Notes under the pieces: generated by a model
What the model was told of the DNA's origin: nothing
Seen by the model: the letters and a program-made list of their open reading frames with translations, nothing else
Databases searched by the model: none
DNA from: Chrysoperla carnea
Lineage: Eukaryota; Arthropoda; Insecta; Neuroptera; Chrysopidae
Direction: 5' to 3'
Assembly: GCF_905475395.1 (NCBI RefSeq)
Contig: NC_058342.1
Location: forward strand, 25,082,640 to 25,146,639
DNA length: 64,000 nucleotides
Shown: positions 62,458 through 64,000 of the stretch, piece by piece
Numbering within the stretch: the stretch's first letter is position 1
Layout of the letters: each line of letters begins with the position of its first letter
Position numbers and translations under genes: made by a program

Positions 62458-63914
62458 AGCTAGAGGGTTAAAAATTTGTATGTAGGTTGAGTTGGTGTCA
62501 AATAAATGGCTTTTGGGAGTGTCAACTGTCTAACACCTCTATCTCCTTTTTATATCGAAATATCATGTTTTTTGTGCGAATTTTAAAGTTTTGCGTACAA
62601 TATTAAATTAGTGTCAAGCAAGTGTCTTTTGGTAGTGTCAGCTTTCCAATCCTTCTTTTTCTCATTTTTAAGTCGAAATGTCATGAATTTTCGTGATTTT
62701 TAAGGCTTTGTGCACGTTTACAGCTCGTCCAAATTGAGCTATATGGTTAAAAATTTGTGTGAGAGATGAGTTCCTTCTTCCCTTCTATTATTTTATGTAA
62801 ATATTTAGTGTGTTCAAAAACGTGAAAATAAACAAATTTCATTTCAATAAAGCATAGAATGAGGGGGAAATATGATTCAGAGCTCTTCTTATATGAGCTT
62901 TTTTTATATTTATGATTAGAAAGTTTAATTTTTATATTAAATTATATTTTAAGTGATGTGTGAAGCAGTGACGTTTTAGGCCTGGCATACATACATGACA
63001 TATGATCCCTCCGTTTACTTCCTATAGGGCAATACCTAAATTTTAAACAATTAGTTAAAATTAATAACACTGGTCAACAATAATTTCGTCAAGTAACGTG
63101 AGTTTATTTTTCGGAAAATTTTTGACGTTCTGAATTCAAATCTGTGCTCAAAATTTCTCCAGCACATTCTCCTGCAAAAGCTATTTTGAATATTTCCAAA
63201 TTTTTTTCCTTTAATTGTTTTGGAGGAAAAAAAGAAATTAGAAAAATTCAAAATGGTTTTTGAATGGTACTTTCAGATGACGAAAATTTTTCCGAGGAAA
63301 AACCTTACTTTCCGGTATAATACGACTTTGAATAAACGAAGTTTATCCATGTTTAGGACAGAATTTCTCGGAAACGTGACGTGTTGAAGCAATTTTGAGT
63401 TTAGATTTGGATTCAGTATGTCAAAAACATTTCGAATTGTTCCTAGTGGTCCGGAATGTCCTAGTGATAAATAAATATAGCTTCGATAATTCGAATCTTA
63501 AGTTCGAAGATTCGAGTTATGGAGATTTAAAGAAATTAACTCGTATTATAAATGTCTCAGATAACTTTATTAAAATCGTTACTTTGAAGATTGCTGTCTA
63601 GAACTATGAAGATAAATATAGAAATTTGGAAACTGGACAATGCAATAATTTTAGATTTTCTACAGACTTTCTACGAAAGCAGGCAAAAGTGTTTTACTGA
63701 GCTTTATATTTTGAAATATTCGATAACAGGTAACAATGAAATCGAGTTTTTTATTTTTTTTTTTAACGCGAGTTATTATTGCTAGTTATATTGTTACGCC
63801 TCCCGATAATTTTCCTTAATACGCCACTGATTTGAATTAAAAATTAGCTGTAGTAGTAAAAATGGCATTATATTTTATGTTAAAAATTTAATATTAAGAA
63901 TCAATGGTTCTTAC
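62458..63914. other. Non-coding stretch with an internal diverged duplication
   Basis: Two diverged units at about 62470-62580 and 62600-62720 share GTGTCAA(A/G)-CAA-TG-CTTTTGG(G/T)AGTGTCA, and TCGAAATATCATG against TCGAAATGTCATG. A related phrase, ATATGGTTAAAAATTTGTGT, follows. The open frames beyond 63000 lack domains. Confidence 0.4.
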
Positions 63915-63979
63915 CACCGTTAGTTCCTGCGATGCAATTTTCTTCATCATCGCTTGATTCGCCAACGCAATGATCCAAT
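63915..63979 (-). CDS. Probable internal exon of an unidentified gene at the window edge
   Basis: A 65-nt segment is bounded by a strong acceptor (TTTTCTCTTCTAG) and a good donor (GGTG-GTAAGA) on the minus strand. It is richer in G and C than its surroundings. One frame reads LDHCVGESSDDEENCIAGTN; a second frame is also open (WIIALANQAMMKKIASQELT) and the third has a stop. The acidic frame looks more like conserved protein. The gene would continue on both sides, upstream beyond 64000. No family is recognised. Confidence 0.45.
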
Positions 63980-64000
63980 CTAGAAGAGAAAAAATGAAAA

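Overview
The window looks like nuclear DNA from an insect or close arthropod relative. It is very AT-rich, genes are split by GT-AG introns, and intergenic space is filled with degenerate transposons. Three conserved animal genes lie on the minus strand: zyxin (11 exons, 11838-18560), a Polycomb-group RING-finger gene of the Psc/Su(z)2/BMI1 family (8 exons, 34375-43921), and the mitochondrial ATP synthase beta subunit (3 exons, 47934-51280). All exon junctions were placed by hand from splice sites and reading phase. The three reading frames close without a gap, at 684, 1362 and 515 residues. The order of insect cannot be fixed from this sequence alone.

Two C2H2 zinc-finger genes, probably lineage-specific, complete the recognisable coding content. 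The one at 4111-5024 (minus) appears broken by a one-base frameshift between an acidic N-terminus and six fingers. The one at 20653-22068 (plus) has an N-terminus with six SUMO-consensus sites and eleven fingers. Its stop codon lies 1 bp inside a non-LTR retrotransposon fragment, which is flanked by a 13-bp target-site duplication. The lost end of the finger array is still readable beyond the insertion. A further short exon of an unidentified minus-strand gene lies at the right edge (63915-63979).

Layout: 1-4110 repeats; 4111-5024 zinc-finger gene 1; 5025-11400 repeats and MITEs; 11424-11622 a tRNA-derived SINE; 11838-18560 zyxin; 18878-20233 a triple-nested transposon block; 20653-22611 zinc-finger gene 2 and its insertion; 22612-34370 non-coding with pogo, mariner and LINE remnants; 34375-43921 the Psc-like gene; 44730-45504 a 5'-truncated LINE; 47934-51280 ATP synthase beta; 51300-63900 non-coding with foldback, hAT and dispersed repeats.

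The genes do not form an operon-like functional unit. Zyxin acts at actin adhesions and in Hippo signalling, the Psc-like protein in Polycomb repression, and ATP synthase beta in mitochondria. Zyxin and ATP synthase beta are both on the small fourth chromosome (Muller F) in Drosophila, so their linkage here may be conserved. No convincing new molecular system is visible. The strongest novelties are the transposon-supplied end of the zinc-finger protein, the nested transposons, and several insertions whose target-site duplications can be read directly.
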